Source: Cladorhizidae sp. MBARI D1340-BT2 | Taxonomy: Eukaryota; Porifera; Demospongiae; Poecilosclerida; Cladorhizidae | NCBI GenBank assembly: GCA_028752905.1 | Contig: JAQNBH010000010.1 | Coordinates: 26,794,832 to 26,858,831 of the forward strand | Length of the DNA stretch: 64,000 nucleotides | Direction of reading: 5' to 3' | Part shown: one piece after another, positions 33,545 through 45,281 of the stretch | Layout of the letters: every line of letters begins with the position of its first letter | How positions within the stretch are numbered: the first letter of the stretch is position 1 | Made by a program: the position numbers and the translations under genes | Notes under the pieces: generated by a model | What the model was told of the DNA's origin: nothing | The model's input: only the letters and a program-made list of their open reading frames with translations | Databases searched by the model: none

Positions 33545-34999
33545 GGGGCAGATCCAGGGGGGGGGGCTTAAACCCTCCCCCCCCCCCCCCCCCTTCAGTC
33601 TATAAATGTAATTATTTTCTTTAATGAACACATTACATGTGCAAGCTTAAATACTTTCTTGGTCTATTTAGTGTGGGGACAAAACATTTTTGCATGTAGG
33701 ACTAGCAAATTTGTATAATATAGTTGGGTAGAGTGCAATGTGGCTGGTGGTCTTAGCTAGCAAGCACATGATGAATGTGCTGTGGCAATTGGTAACCACA
33801 TGGTTTAATATGTGCTACAGTATGAGATCAGAACTCAGAGGCTAAAAATGAAGAGACTACGTCAGTGTTCCTTGCCATCCTTTGGAGTTACTTCTGGCTC
33901 TGAACATGAACATTTCATAAGTGATAGTTTGTCAAACCTAAGAGACTACATCAGTGCTCTTTCTCTTCTTCTGGAGATACTTCAGGACCACTTCAAGAGG
34001 TAACAAAAAGTAGCATTTCTGGCCCTGCTCATGCCAGTTCAGATATTGAATTGGATTTAGTGGGATGTGAGGTTATTATGAGACCTGAAGAAGGTGTTAA
34101 AGAAACTGACATTGTGTGCCAGTCCATTCCTTCAAATTCTAATGATGCTAGTTCTTTGCAAACAGCTTTCATAGAAATGGGAAGTAGAAGTACAGGTATC
34201 AATGATATTGGACTTGTTGCTTCTGGTAGTATACCAATTAGTTCCTTGTCAGATAGTGACAAACATGAATTTTTGAAGAGTGAAGGCAAACATGCAACCT
34301 TTGAAGTGATAAAGAAGGGAAAGAAACTACCATTAACATTTCAGAAGTCATGGCTAAAAGAGTTCGAATGGTTGTCATATTCACCCTCACATGAAGGAGG
34401 TTACTGTAAATATTGTGTACTGTTTGGACAAATTACGAAGGGTTATTTGGGAATTCTAGTGACAAAAATTTCAGCAAAGCAAAGGGTAAAAATGATAGGT
34501 ATTTAACTAATCATGGGGATTTTTAATATTACCAAGATGCTTCACATGCTGCAAAATTATTCCTGACGACATTAAAAAATCTAGAAACCATCAAATCCAA
34601 AAAATGTCTAACACAACCTCCAACCGAAATAAACACATCCTCTCAGCTATTGTTGATGCTGATAAAATTTTGCAGCATGCAGGGGCTTCCTATGCAGGGC
34701 CATAGAGAGAGCATGACATCAAATCCTTCTGGAAATAGAGGTAACTTTCTAGCTTTGCTCGAATATGTTGCCAAGTACGATCCAATAATAAGGGATCATC
34801 TTCAACTAGGAGAGAAGAACCAGCAATACACATCTAAACTAATACAAAATGAAATTATAAGTATTATGGCAGATTTATTGCGTGAAAAGCTTTTTAAGTC
34901 CACAAAATATTACAGCGTTATGGCTGATGAGGTCACAGTCACAAGCATGCAAATCCGGAAATTTTGTCTTTATGTATCCGATTTGTTGATCTTGGTCAA
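33545..34999 (+). mobile_element. hAT-B element, copy 2 (3'-truncated)
   Basis: Starts with the same TIR (CAGGGGCAGATCC) as copy 1 and is nearly identical to it. Transposase pieces: 33812-34003 (MKRLRQCSLPSFG), 34051-34506 (TTF zinc-finger region with GGYCKYCVLFGQITKGYLG) and 34650-34990 (NRGNFLALLEYVAKYDPIIR, VMADEVTVTSMQI). It stops inside the transposase after CTTGGTCAA, where hAT-A sequence starts. Broken, so it encodes no working protein. Confidence 0.85.
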
Positions 35000-35357
35000 G
35001 TACCCATAGAAGTCTTCTCGATCAAGTTGTGAGAGTGCTACAGCTAATCTTAGTGATGCCTGCAACTAATTCAACTTCTGAGAGGTTGTTCAGTGCTCTT
35101 CGAAGAGTTAAGACTTACTTTAGGGGCACAATGCTGCAGGTATATAAGACTCAGCAATCTGGTGGTTCTCCATATTCACAAGGAGCGAACAGATTCCTTG
35201 GATCTTAAAGAAGTAGCTAATAACTTTGTGTCTGATTTGAACAGATTGCGTATATTTGGTACATTTTAATCTTAATTATTTTATACATTGGAGGGTGTGT
35301 GTGGTCAATGGGTGTGGTTTTGGCCTTACTACTCTATGAGTGAAGGCTGCATACCTG
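35000..35357 (+). mobile_element. hAT-A element, right part (transposase C-terminus and 3' TIR)
   Basis: The frame RSLLDQVVRVLQLILVMPAT followed by NSTSERLFSALRRVKTYF is the hAT C-terminal dimerisation domain. After a one-base shift it continues SNLVVLHIHKERTDSLDL and ends LRIFGTF. The 3' end GGCTGCATACCTG is the inverse of the left TIR pattern (CAGG...AGCC). A family A unit follows immediately, as on the left flank. Joining 17800 and 35000 at the shared GTAC keeps the reading frame, so this is the missing end of the element at 15746. Confidence 0.75.
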
Positions 35358-35382
35358 TCTGGTGGGCCATGCAGCAAATAAC
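35358..35382. repeat. family A minisatellite remnant
   Basis: TCTGGTGGGCCATGCAGCA is a single partial family A unit, directly after the hAT-A right end. It is the partner flank of the array at 15624-15745. Confidence 0.8.
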
Positions 35383-36167
35383 AGGAAAGCTCACGGCACT
35401 TTATAGATTTAGAGCACCTTACTTAGCTAAAGGCTTGCATACAAAGGCTATTAAAGTTTTTCTAAGCCTTTCTTATGGAACAACTTAACAAGGAAAGTAA
35501 AGACTTGCAAATGCTGGCTAGTACAGAAGCTATGACTTTCAAACCTGTGAAAGCTCAGCTACTAGTTCAAAAGAGGTGTTGACTTATGTCACAATCATAT
35601 ACAGAATCTACTCATTGTTTTTACCGAGGGCTTCATCATAGCTATTCAACAACTTAAGCTGGTAGAACATGAGCTGTATAACAAAGATGTTCCGTCCTCT
35701 TAAAAGCTCAAAGCAAAGAAGAGTTTAAAAATAATTTTCCATGCGACACAAATCTTATGCGCTTTGGTGGTCTTAGGAAAGCTGACGTGCTGACATTTTA
35801 GTCGGTGTCGCTGTGGCCAAAAGTCGCATAAACGTTAACCTTTTTTTTTTTGCATTTGTTAGCATGAGTTGTTGCATTTTAGTAACAGTTGGAAATGGTA
35901 AGCATCTTCATGCATTCAAAATAAATGCAACTGGCATGTTTTTATGACCTCTACTGTAGCAGCTGGTCACCAACCAATTTCTGGCCAATCTACCAAAATG
36001 ACTGAGCAAGACTGCTTATGGTCTGCCAGACAAACCGACCATTGTTTGCAGGTGTGGCTAATATCTCTAGATATGGGAATTTGCATAGCGTATCAGACAT
36101 GTGCAGTATACAAATTTTTGTTCACAATTTTGATGCTCTACCTAGCTGTTTGTTGCTTAGCTAATGA
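35383..36167. other. gene-free stretch
   Basis: Only short frames with no recognisable domain. The first part may still derive from hAT sequence (35430-35560), but it is too decayed to assign. Confidence 0.4.
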
Positions 36168-36451
36168 GCACAAGTTGTTCTAGTTTTTCTTTGCAATTTG
36201 TTAGCACTGTTACGGTTCAGAGTAGCGAAACCTCATCCAAAGAGCTTAAAAGGAGGAAAGTGTCCTATGCTGGGGACCTTGTCTGATCATTTGCCTCTGG
36301 TATGTAGCATACAATACTTTCCTCCTGTTATGCTTTGGGGGTGAGATATCGCTACTCTGAACCATAGCAGTGCTAACAACTAGCGAAGAAAAACTAAAAC
36401 AAAATGAATTTGTTACATGTATCTAAGCAACTACTGTAGAACAACTTGTGC
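36168..36451. mobile_element. foldback element (inverted repeat arms of about 100 bp)
   Basis: Ends GCACAAGTTGTTC and GAACAACTTGTGC are exact inverse complements. The arms continue inward through TTGTTAGCACTG / CAGTGCTAACAA, GGTTCAGAGTAGCG / CGCTACTCTGAACC and GGAGGAAAGT / ACTTTCCTCC. The centre is only about 50 bp. No coding capacity. A MITE or foldback transposon is the simplest reading; no clear target duplication. Confidence 0.75.
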
Positions 36452-37589
36452 TTGGTAGAAATGAAACAAACATTTGGAAAAAAAGTAGCAAGTGTTATTA
36501 AAAAAATCGTAGGAGAGGCACAGCAGCATGATGGAGAAGCTTCCTTAGGCTCAGATGAAGTTTCATTCCGACATCATCAACACACTCTAGCTATGGACAC
36601 ATTTGATAAAATGGAAATGATCATAATGAACAAAGTTCTAAAATGGAAATGATCAATATTGTCAATATTTAAGCTGGTATATATATACTTCTTGAAAACT
36701 GTGACTAATTCTCCATATTAGAATCCAATCTGATGACATCAGTGTATAGTATTAGGCCTGCAGCTATGCTTGGAGTAGGTCAATTAGAGCAATGTGATAT
36801 AAATTTCAAATATATGTTTTTTTAGTCACCATCGCTTGCCATAACATGACTTGCATTCATTTCTAATTTGCAGATCAGTGTAAAGTGTTATGCCTACAGA
36901 TATGCTTGTAATGGATATATATTTTAAATTGATATTTTGTATTGTACTTTCATTTGCCACACAATGCCTTTCGTTCATCTTTAGTCAGCACAATTCTGTT
37001 TTCTGCATAAGCAGCGCAATATTCACTTGTGCTGCAGCCAGTTCTTAGTGGTTTTCTCATGCCTTCCTGATTTAATAATCCCGCGATATTTATGACAGGA
37101 ATCCCGTTCCTATTTTTTTACGATTCAACAAATGGTGAGTACATATAGAGGCATACATACACCATGACATGGAAATATCAAGTTTTCTGTCCAACTCCCC
37201 TGTGAGGGTTCACTTTGCCAGCTAAATACTTGGTGGATTTACTCGGGAAGCCACAGGTATGAATATGCTTTGTACTTAAATCAATGAAATCTTTATTATT
37301 ATTTTTTTATTTTTTTAACAGCGCCTCTAAATGGGCAATGAATAAATTTAAAATAATATGTACATATTATAATGTGTAAGTTACAATGCAAGTTTGAGAA
37401 TCAATCATTCTACAGCAATCGGCAAAACTGTGCAATTTTGAAGGTGATATATATATCCTGCTTGACCACCACAGAATTTACAGACACATATTGGATGAGG
37501 AGAATGAAAAGAAGAATTTTTACACAATTTGAAGTGGAAACCATGATAGGATTATCCTATTTCCCTTACTCCATTTCCTGCCTACCGAT
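36452..37589. other. gene-free stretch with a diverged tandem pair
   Basis: Two related segments of about 130 bp, 36735-36865 and 36875-37000 (shared CAGTGTA-AGT-TTA-GCCT and TTTAGTCA words). Short frames at 36446-36652 and 37372-37662 have no domain support. Confidence 0.45.
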
Positions 37590-38120
37590 TGTTAAAACTC
37601 AAGAGGAATGGCACAAATCTTCTCAGTGTTTGAACGGAAATGGGAGGCTAAAGCAGGAGTGAGCTTTAAGGCAGGGATAGATAAATATAGGTTCTGAGTG
37701 AGAGGCTCCTCGTGACAAAGGGACAGCACCAGTCTATTCTTGGTGTTTGCAGGTAGACCCAAACATTTCTTCAGGTATGTTGTTTTCACCTTATCTATGA
37801 TCTGAAAGTCAAATGTTCCCAGAAAGTCGAGATGACATAGGTGATAATGGGATGAATTTTAATTCCAAAAAGTCTAATTGACAGTCGAGAGAGAGAAGAC
37901 AGAGATTCTTGATAGAGAATGTAGCTGAGGAACAGGCAGTATATTTCTTAGATAAGTGTTGACTGAAAGAGAGGGTAGGAGTCAGGGTTATACCCAGATA
38001 CTCATAGGACGCTGTCATTGGTATGTTTGCTGATCCGTATGTCAAAGTGTCTGCTTGAGCAAGTCTGCCTCCCCTACAAAATTTGAGAATTTTTGTTTTC
38101 AGTACATTCACTTTAATTTG
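37590..38120 (-). pseudogene. LINE RT C-terminal fragment, type 1
   Basis: The frame 37809-38111 contains NVLKTKILKFCRGGRLA, then ASYEYLGITLTPTLSFSQHL, the conserved block after the catalytic YADD region in LINE reverse transcriptases. A second frame (37592-37789: PLTQNLYLSI) continues with frameshifts. It differs in wording from the adjacent fragment at 38121. Confidence 0.65.
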
Positions 38121-38930
38121 AATTATTTGACCTCTTCCAATATCTCTTCACCAATCCTCCAATGCACTTCTGCTTCCTTCTTCCCTACCATGACCTTGCT
38201 CTTCTTGCTATTAAATTTCATCTTCCACCTTAACACATACGCCTGTACCACATCCAACATAGCTTGCAGTTCCACTCCTGACTCAGCCAGAAGAACAACA
38301 TCATCTGCATACATAAGTGCCCCACACCAACAGCCTTCCACTTTGACTCCTAGCTCAGCTCTCTCCAATTCCTTTGCCATTCCCATCAAATAAATATGCA
38401 AAAGAAGTGGAGACATTGGACATCCCTGCCTAAGTCTATTCTCCACAGCAAGCCACCTTGACCTCCTTCCGTTCAGTATCACCGTCATCTCCAACCCTCT
38501 ATACAATCCTACACATGTCCTCACAAGTTTCTCCTCTACTCCATACTGCCTCAACTGCCACAGTCCCTCCCTCCACACACTGTCATATGCCTTACTTATG
38601 TATAGGAAAGCCAGTTATGAAGCTTTTTTCTCACTCTTCCTCACTTCACAAACTCCTCTTAACACCAACCACTGGGCTGAACATATCCGATGGCTCCTAA
38701 ATCCTCCTTGTGCTTCCGTTAAAATCCTATCCTCAGCGAACACTCCCAACCCCCGTGCCAACACTCTCGCAAACACCTTCACCACATTACAACACAATGC
38801 AATCCCTCTATAATTCCCAACTTCGTCCTTGTCGCCATCCTTGTGGAGAGGTACTAGTAAACTCCTCTTCCAGTCTACTGGGCAGCACTCAATCCTCATC
38901 ACCACATTTGTTAGGCTGTTTGACACAACC
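38121..38930 (-). pseudogene. LINE RT core fragment, type 2
   Basis: 38615-38926 encodes CPVDWKRSLLVPLHKDGDKD, NYRGIALCC and EAQGGFR. After a frameshift, 38123-38578 encodes RLRQGCPMSPLLLHIYLMGM, then ALMYADDVVLLAES (catalytic YADD) and MKFNSKKSKVMV. It breaks off exactly where the type 1 fragment picks up the homologous block. A non-functional remnant. Confidence 0.8.
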
Positions 38931-39057
38931 TAACAACTCTGACTAGTCTAGGTCTAGGAAGATACAAAATAATTTGAAGAGAACAATTCTTATTGATTTC
39001 TGACCCTTTACACACAGAAAAACTGAGAGGCTCTGCTCTTCACCAGCAGGCCTGCCC
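38931..39057. other. short spacer between LINE and Gypsy remnants
   Basis: No features seen. Confidence 0.4.
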
Positions 39058-40145
39058 TTAATGCTGCTTGTCATCAAATTGGGTCAGTAATGCTCCAAGA
39101 CCACGTCCAGAGCCATCAGTCTGGAGAGTGAAGGGACGGTCATAATGAGGAGGGGCCAAGATAGGGTCTGAACAGAGCAGTTGTTTGAGATTGTTGAATT
39201 CTGTAGTACAATCTGGTGTCCAGAGGACGGGGTCGTGATTCTGAGTGCGGGTCAAATCAGATAGTGGAGATGCAATTCCACTGAAATGGGGAATGAAATG
39301 TCTAGAGTATCCACACATACCGAGAAAGGTGCGGACATCTGTTTTACGCACTGGTTGAATGAAGTCACGGATGGCCTGCACCTTGGCTTCCTGGGGCAGT
39401 ATCTGGCCCTCACCGATGACATGCCCGAGGAATGTGTAGGAGCGTACTCCGAGCTGCAACTTGAAGGTCTGGACTGTGAGTCCTTCCTGTTGTAGACAGG
39501 ACAGGATGGTTGTAACATGTGTGAGGTGATCGATTCAGGAAACACTAAAGATCACCACATCGTCGATGTATACGGTAGAGTAATCTGAGAGATCACGGAG
39601 TAGGTCATCCATGAGTCATTGGAAAGTTGCGGGTGCATTCCTTAACCCAAATGGCATTACCTTAAACCGGAATTTTCCAAACAGTGTGACAACTGTGGTC
39701 TTGTCACGGTCTGAGAGTGAGAGTGGTACATGATAAAAACCTCTGGCAAGGTCGAATGTGGTAAAGTAAGACATTTTCTGAAGCGTTTCTTCGATCCTGG
39801 GTTGGTAATAAGGATCGGGGATAGTTACAGAGTTGAGAGGTCTATAGTCATTGACTAGTCGTACATCTGCAGTGCCCTTCTTGGCAATGGCAAACATTGC
39901 TGCTGCCAACTGGGGACATTTGAGGGTTCTATGAAGTCATTGTCTAGCAATTCCTTTTTGAATGGAACTTCCCAATGTTTGGGGATTCTGTATGGCTGTC
40001 TGCGAATCGGGATGGCGTCTCCGGTGTTGATGGAGTGAGTGGTCGACTTGGCTCTTCCAAGTGCTGTGGTCACCACTGTGGGGAAGTCATACCATATCTT
40101 AGTCATTTCCTCCTGTTGCTGTTCTGTGAGCATGGGGTTGAGAGG
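39058..40145 (-). pseudogene. Gypsy pol remnant 3 (RT and start of RNase H)
   Basis: Minus-strand pieces in order: HSINTGDAIPIRRQPYRIP (start of RT), DVRLVNDYRPLNSVTIPDPY, FTTFDLARGFYHVPLS, FKVMPFGLRNAPATFQ, the catalytic YIDDVV segment near 39560, YTFLGHVIGEGQILPQEAK, FLGMCGYSRHFIPHFS and then TLQTDGSGRGLGALLTQF (RNase H start). Three frame breaks. The hAT-A-like element at 40200 interrupts its 5' side, and a LINE fragment lies downstream. No LTRs identified. Confidence 0.85.
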
Positions 40146-40199
40146 GGGTGGTCAAGGAGGGGCATCTGAGTGTAGGAGGGAAGTAGGATAGGGTCAAAT

Positions 40200-43100
40200 C
40201 AGGGGTATAATTTCCATATGAAAGTTGGGGGGGCCAAAAGCAGTATTAAAGCTGCTTACTCTAAGGGAGTCTCTAGGCGAGTCTCTAGATACTCATCCAG
40301 AATATTTTGAAAAATAGGACTACAGACTTTGGGGTAAATTAATGTTGAAAATATTTTCATTTTAGTAATCACCCGAACACATAACATAACCAGATGACAA
40401 ACAGTATACTAGCACTAACATCTAAGAGAGAGAAAGAGACTATCATTCACATCTACTAAGAAAAGGAAAAGTGGCCGAAGATGGATGAGCGCCTCTCTAC
40501 TCTATCCACAAAGTCATTTGTCACTTGCTTGACGCTCAGTTCCTTCACCAGCTCTTTATGCACTGTGCATGTCATGAGATGATTGAGGCGGTTGTTCGAC
40601 ATTGTTGTACGAAGGTAAGACTTCACCCTTCTCAGCAGACTGAAGGCTCTTGCATTAGTTGCCGGCATAACCAGAACAACCTTGACCAAAGACATGACCT
40701 CTGGTATGAGGGGCCAGATGCTTTTGTTCTTTTTGGGGAAATCAACGACATTTTGCAATGTATCACCACCACCTTCATCTTGACTGAAACTGTGATAGGA
40801 CTCTACCATTATAGATAGCTGGATTCTTAAGGTATCAGGGTCAAATTCAGTGTAGAACTCACATAGTTCATCAACATTTTGTGAGACATACTCCCCCAAT
40901 GTTCCTTTCACTTAGGACCTTCTCACAGGTTGCATATGTGGTGTAGTTCTGACTTCAATGCAGCTAGCTACAGTGTCCACAGCCTCAAAATAGATTTGCG
41001 GAAGTTCTCTACATTGGTATGGTGCTCATGTTGAGCATTGCCCTCACTATACCTTGATGGCATCTTATGGTGACATGGAAGTGAAGGCTCTTTTAGTTCC
41101 AACTTCACAGCAGCTTGAGTTACTTTTGTCCAATGGAGGCTTGCATCCCTGTCTGATCGTATTCCTCGTAGGACAGTGACAGATAGCTTGGCATTCGCTT
41201 GAGCATCCACTGCACATAGCTCTGCCCTCTGAAGGCAAGTGCTGAGGTTATCTGAATGTGAAAGTACTACAAAGGCAAGCTGAAGACCATAGAAGAAACT
41301 AAAAGTTTGCATTTTAGTCTCAACTCCAATTATTCTTGCCTTCATTTCAGAGTCTTTGACATGGTCTTGTGCCCAGTCCCATAGGATCATGAGAGTGCCA
41401 TAATTTTTCAGAATAGCACTCAGTGATGCTGCTCGGACAGTCCACCTTGTTGGGCAGAGGATTTTCAGAGTTGGTGAGTCAATATTGTCTACATGGAGAT
41501 CATGTTCCATTTGCCCCAGAATTTCTGATTGCTTTCTGCGGAATACTGCCTCTCTTTTTGGACTCTTCTTTATTAATTTAGTAATTTCATAAGCCACATC
41601 AAGTGTGTCTTTCAACAGGGAAATATTTTTTATTGTATCCACGACAGCAAGATTAAGCGAGTGGCAATAGCAGTGTGTTAGCAGACATTTTTCATTCAGT
41701 TTCTTGATTTGTGCAGCAACCCCATTTTTTGTTCCAGTCATGGTCGAACATCCATCATAACATCGCCCACGGGCATCTTGAATTTTGAGATTCATGTGTA
41801 GCAGCACATCTTTTATGCAAGCAACAATTGTGTTTGCATTGGCCTGAGAAACTGACATCAGACCAACATATTCCTCACGTACTGTCATCTCATTCACCCA
41901 ACGTATGCAAATCACAAGTTGTTCAATGTTGCTCGCATCTGTACTCTCATCAGCCAAGATACTGTAACATCCAGATTCAGCTATGTCAGCTGCTATACCA
42001 TGAAGGACTTTTAGAGCCATGATTTGTAAGATTTCATTCTGAGCATCTGGACTGATATGCTTGTCGTAAGACTTTTCAATCCATTTACGAAGCACTTTAT
42101 CATCTTCAGCTCACAGAAGGAGGAGTTGCTTGAAATTTGACTCCTCCTCTTGCTTGCCCTTACGAAGGGCAATGCCCTGGCGGGCAAGATAGGATACACT
42201 TTGAATGATTTTCAGGAGGCAGTTCCTATTTTCCTCTTTCTGACTCTTAAGCTGCTCCTTCAGCTGCTCATCAATATGACATGGTTGAGTTAACATAGGA
42301 ACTGCATGCTTGTGACATAGCGAGCTTTCGTGCTTATGGAAACCCTTGTTTTTACACAGAGCATTTTTCCAATTTCTGAACCCATCAGACAAGAAGGAGG
42401 TTTCAGACCTTGTATCCAGCTTAAGCAGTCCCTTTAAATTGGCTGTGCCACAAGTGTGGCAAATAATAGTGTCTGAAATTAGATAATGCAGCCATGAAAA
42501 TTGCGAGTACCAAGCTGGTTGGAATGCTCGTTGATGACCCATCTTGCTTTTAGGATATTTGATGTTGATTGTCCGGTAGGGAACTTGAGGAAGGGTATCC
42601 AGAGTCAGGGATATTCTACTGGCTTCTTGTTGCTGCTCCTGAGAGATATCAAAAGTACTTGTAGCTTGAGTCAAAGTCTAATTTTGCAAAAACACTCTAC
42701 AACAACAGGGTCTGTCAATATATGATTGTTTAATAAGGATTCACTGACATCAGAGGCTGAGATGCCACAAAAATTGAGAGGCTTAATGTTGTTATCATGT
42801 GATGGATTATGACAGACGTACCTGTTCAGATTCTTCTGGGTTTTCTTCAAATTGTACATCTTGGCTATCAGATCCTTGGGCTTGATCATCAGCCTTCTCC
42901 TCAGACTCCCTTTGTCTCTTAGTTGGACTTTGACAAAAACTTAACAAGGAGGCTTGTCTTTTAGGCATGATTCACTCTGCAGCAGCACTGGCAAATTTCT
43001 CAATATATGGCCTGCTACACTGTTAGGGTTCATTCTTATATTGCTTAGTATTCCGAATAATGATTAACAGCACATTAGGCTTATAGCAGAACTCAACTCC

Positions 43101-43503
43101 ACTGCTGTCATGGCAAAATCAAAATGAACCAATGAAATACATGAACTATATAAATGTCAAAATGATCCTAACAGCTAAAATGATCCTCACACCTAAAGTG
43201 TTAGATGGTATGGTCTGAGGCTTGTTTGGTGGTTGAGTTGTCAGGCTGTTATTCCTGACATACACTAACTGGTCACATGTATTGAACCGATTAGGGAACA
43301 AAGTTGTTTTTTTACCAATATTATGGTGTTGTTCTATGGTGTTGTTCCATCTAGCATATTTCACACCAATTACAATTATGAATGTGCTATAACTTGTTAG
43401 TCAACACCTTCAACAGCTTGCGAAAACTCCCTTAGAAAACTTGTTTTGGCCAAAAGTTGGGGGGGCCAGGGCCCCTCCAGCCCCCCCAGAAATTACCCCC
43501 CTG
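40200..43503 (-). mobile_element. hAT element related to hAT-A, nearly complete, 3.3 kb
   Basis: Ends CAGGGGTATAATTTC and, inverted, CAGGGGGGTAATTTC. The minus-strand coding series begins with MPKRQASLLSFCQSPTKRQR (ATG at 42967; exon ends at donor ESEQ|GTACG). It continues with the TTF zinc-finger exon (42111-42674: FSWLHYLISDTIICHTCG, GFRNWKNALCKNKGFHKHE), a long DUF4371/RNase H-like frame (40968-42095: YSILADESTDASNIEQLV, RCYDGCSTMTGTKNGVA, LLTHCYCHSLNLAVVDT, ILCPTRWTVRAAS) and the dimerisation domain (40456-40911: VVLVMPATNARAFSLLRRVK). It has one stop between the last two frames. Flanking 8-mers do not match. Confidence 0.85.
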
Positions 43504-43930
43504 AATTTATTAGCAGTAGTGAAAACAAAGCAATATCATTCAGACTACAACACAATCATTAGCATACCTATCTATAGAAAGCATCACAGTCAACAAAATG
43601 ATGGAAAACTCCTGTTGTAGTTAAAATAGAGAATTCCACTGTTCTTGGAGCTTGCACTACAATGTGCTTACTATCAATAGCTGTAGTTGGTTCCACTATT
43701 CCCGGGAGCCTGCTGTGCTTTCCATCAATAGCTGTAGTGATTTATACTCTTCATGGGAGCTTGCACTGCTATGTCCCTACCATCATCAATAGCTGTCGAG
43801 CGTTAAGCCCGAAGCCAGAGGGGTACCACTTTTTCCAGCAGAAGAATGGTCTGGTGTTTTGTCCGGGTACCAATCATTGTTAGGGTTGGGCTGAGGAATA
43901 GGGTCCGAAGCCAGAGGGGTAGTCAGTGGA
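43504..43930 (-). mobile_element. Harbinger-like element fragment, inverted
   Basis: The reverse complement matches parts of 13690-14240: the about 60-bp units (CAGCTATTGAT, GGAGCTTGCACT inverted), CTCTGGCTTCGGACC, CCTAACAATGATTG and the AATGATATTG...CAGACTACAA segment. No coding remnant is retained. Confidence 0.6.
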
Positions 43931-44559
43931 GTAGCTACCATAAGGACAACCAGGTTGCTCGCCCTGGTAAAAATTGCAGTCAGTTATCCTGTACTATGGC
44001 TTTCCCAATTATTTATGATAGGTAGCATAATTTTGAGCATAACTGGTATGCTGGGAGCATTATAGATATACTCTATATAGCACAATTGGCATAATTGGTA
44101 AGGATTTAACAGTCAACTTGGGGTATAAAACTTGCAGAAAAAAATAAGCATAGCCAGCAGCACTAATTAAATGGGATAGTTAACAATGAGCTATGGTTTA
44201 ACCGCAGACTTGACCTTAACTACACCATTGAACTTTGACCACAAGCTTTGGTCAAGATAGTGACAGCTACAAAACATGGCTGAGCAATCTAGATTTTGTC
44301 CACCACCTAAAAAGAAAATGAAGCAGGTTTCACTCAGAGCATGCTTTAGGCGAGGTATTATTTAAGCAATTTCCAAGTTATTATTAAAACAATTATAGGG
44401 CAAGGAACGAAGTATTGACCATGCTGGATCTTCCAAAAATGCTATAGACATAACATGTGAATTGACACTCACAGGTATACATTGCTAATTTAATGTCATC
44501 TCTTAGCTACATGATCTCTTGGTTATATAATCATATTCGCTTAATTTGCAGATTCTGTT
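43931..44559. other. gene-free stretch
   Basis: Nothing with domain or repeat support. Confidence 0.4.
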
Positions 44560-45215
44560 GATGAGGAAGCTGTAAGGTCTGACCCTCATCCTAGCATTGA
44601 CTGTGATTTGCATTCACAGGAGCTAGATCCTGCAACCTTCCGAGAAAAGGTGATGAGCGAAGCAGAGACGGTATAACTTGGTACCACCACGGAATTTTAA
44701 TTTTCCGAGCAGAGGTAACCGCAAGTACAACCAAGTGTGGGGAAAAGACTTTGCATGATTATGCTACTCTGTCAGTACAGATGCAGCCTTTTGCTCTTTT
44801 GTTTACTTTTTGGAAACCAGCTCCTGGAAGTGGTGTCCACTCAAATGTCTTTCAGATGGTGGGGTTTCATAATTGGAAGAATGCAAAAATATGGTGCTTT
44901 ACCTAATCCGGAAGTGAGCGTAGCACACCGAGTTGCAGCAATAAAAGCAATGGCATTTCTTGAAGTTGAAGCAGGTAGAGCATTAGACATTCAGTCTTCC
45001 TTGTCTAAGGCTCATGAGGAGGAAATAAAAAGAAATCAAGCCGTTCTATTATTCATATTGATATGGTTATGGACAGCGAAATATTCCTTTCCATGGGCAT
45101 GGATGGAACAAATCATTCAAAAGAGAGGATGGTTAAAAAAATCATGGGATAGCTACATGCTATATGCATATATGCAGTTCCCAGCCCTTTTTTTTTCTTA
45201 TATTGGGATTAAATA
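44560..45215 (+). pseudogene. possible hAT/ZMYM-type transposase N-terminal fragment
   Basis: A short segment reading VGFHNWKNAKIW near 44850-44890, followed in another frame by VSVAHRVAAIKAM, resembles the TTF/ZMYM-like GFxNWK...H..S..H pattern of hAT proteins. Upstream, HPSIDCDLHSQELDPATF may be part of the same protein. Frames are heavily broken, so the assignment is tentative. Confidence 0.35.
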
Positions 45216-45281
45216 GTAGAAGAAACATAATTATTAGAGGAAACTATAGCAATAATACAACTACAGCATATACAGTTTAGG

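Noticed and set aside
36446..36652. 68-codon plus-strand frame (MCLVEMKQTFGKKVASVIKK)
   Set aside because: It starts at the edge of the foldback element, is short and has no recognisable domain.
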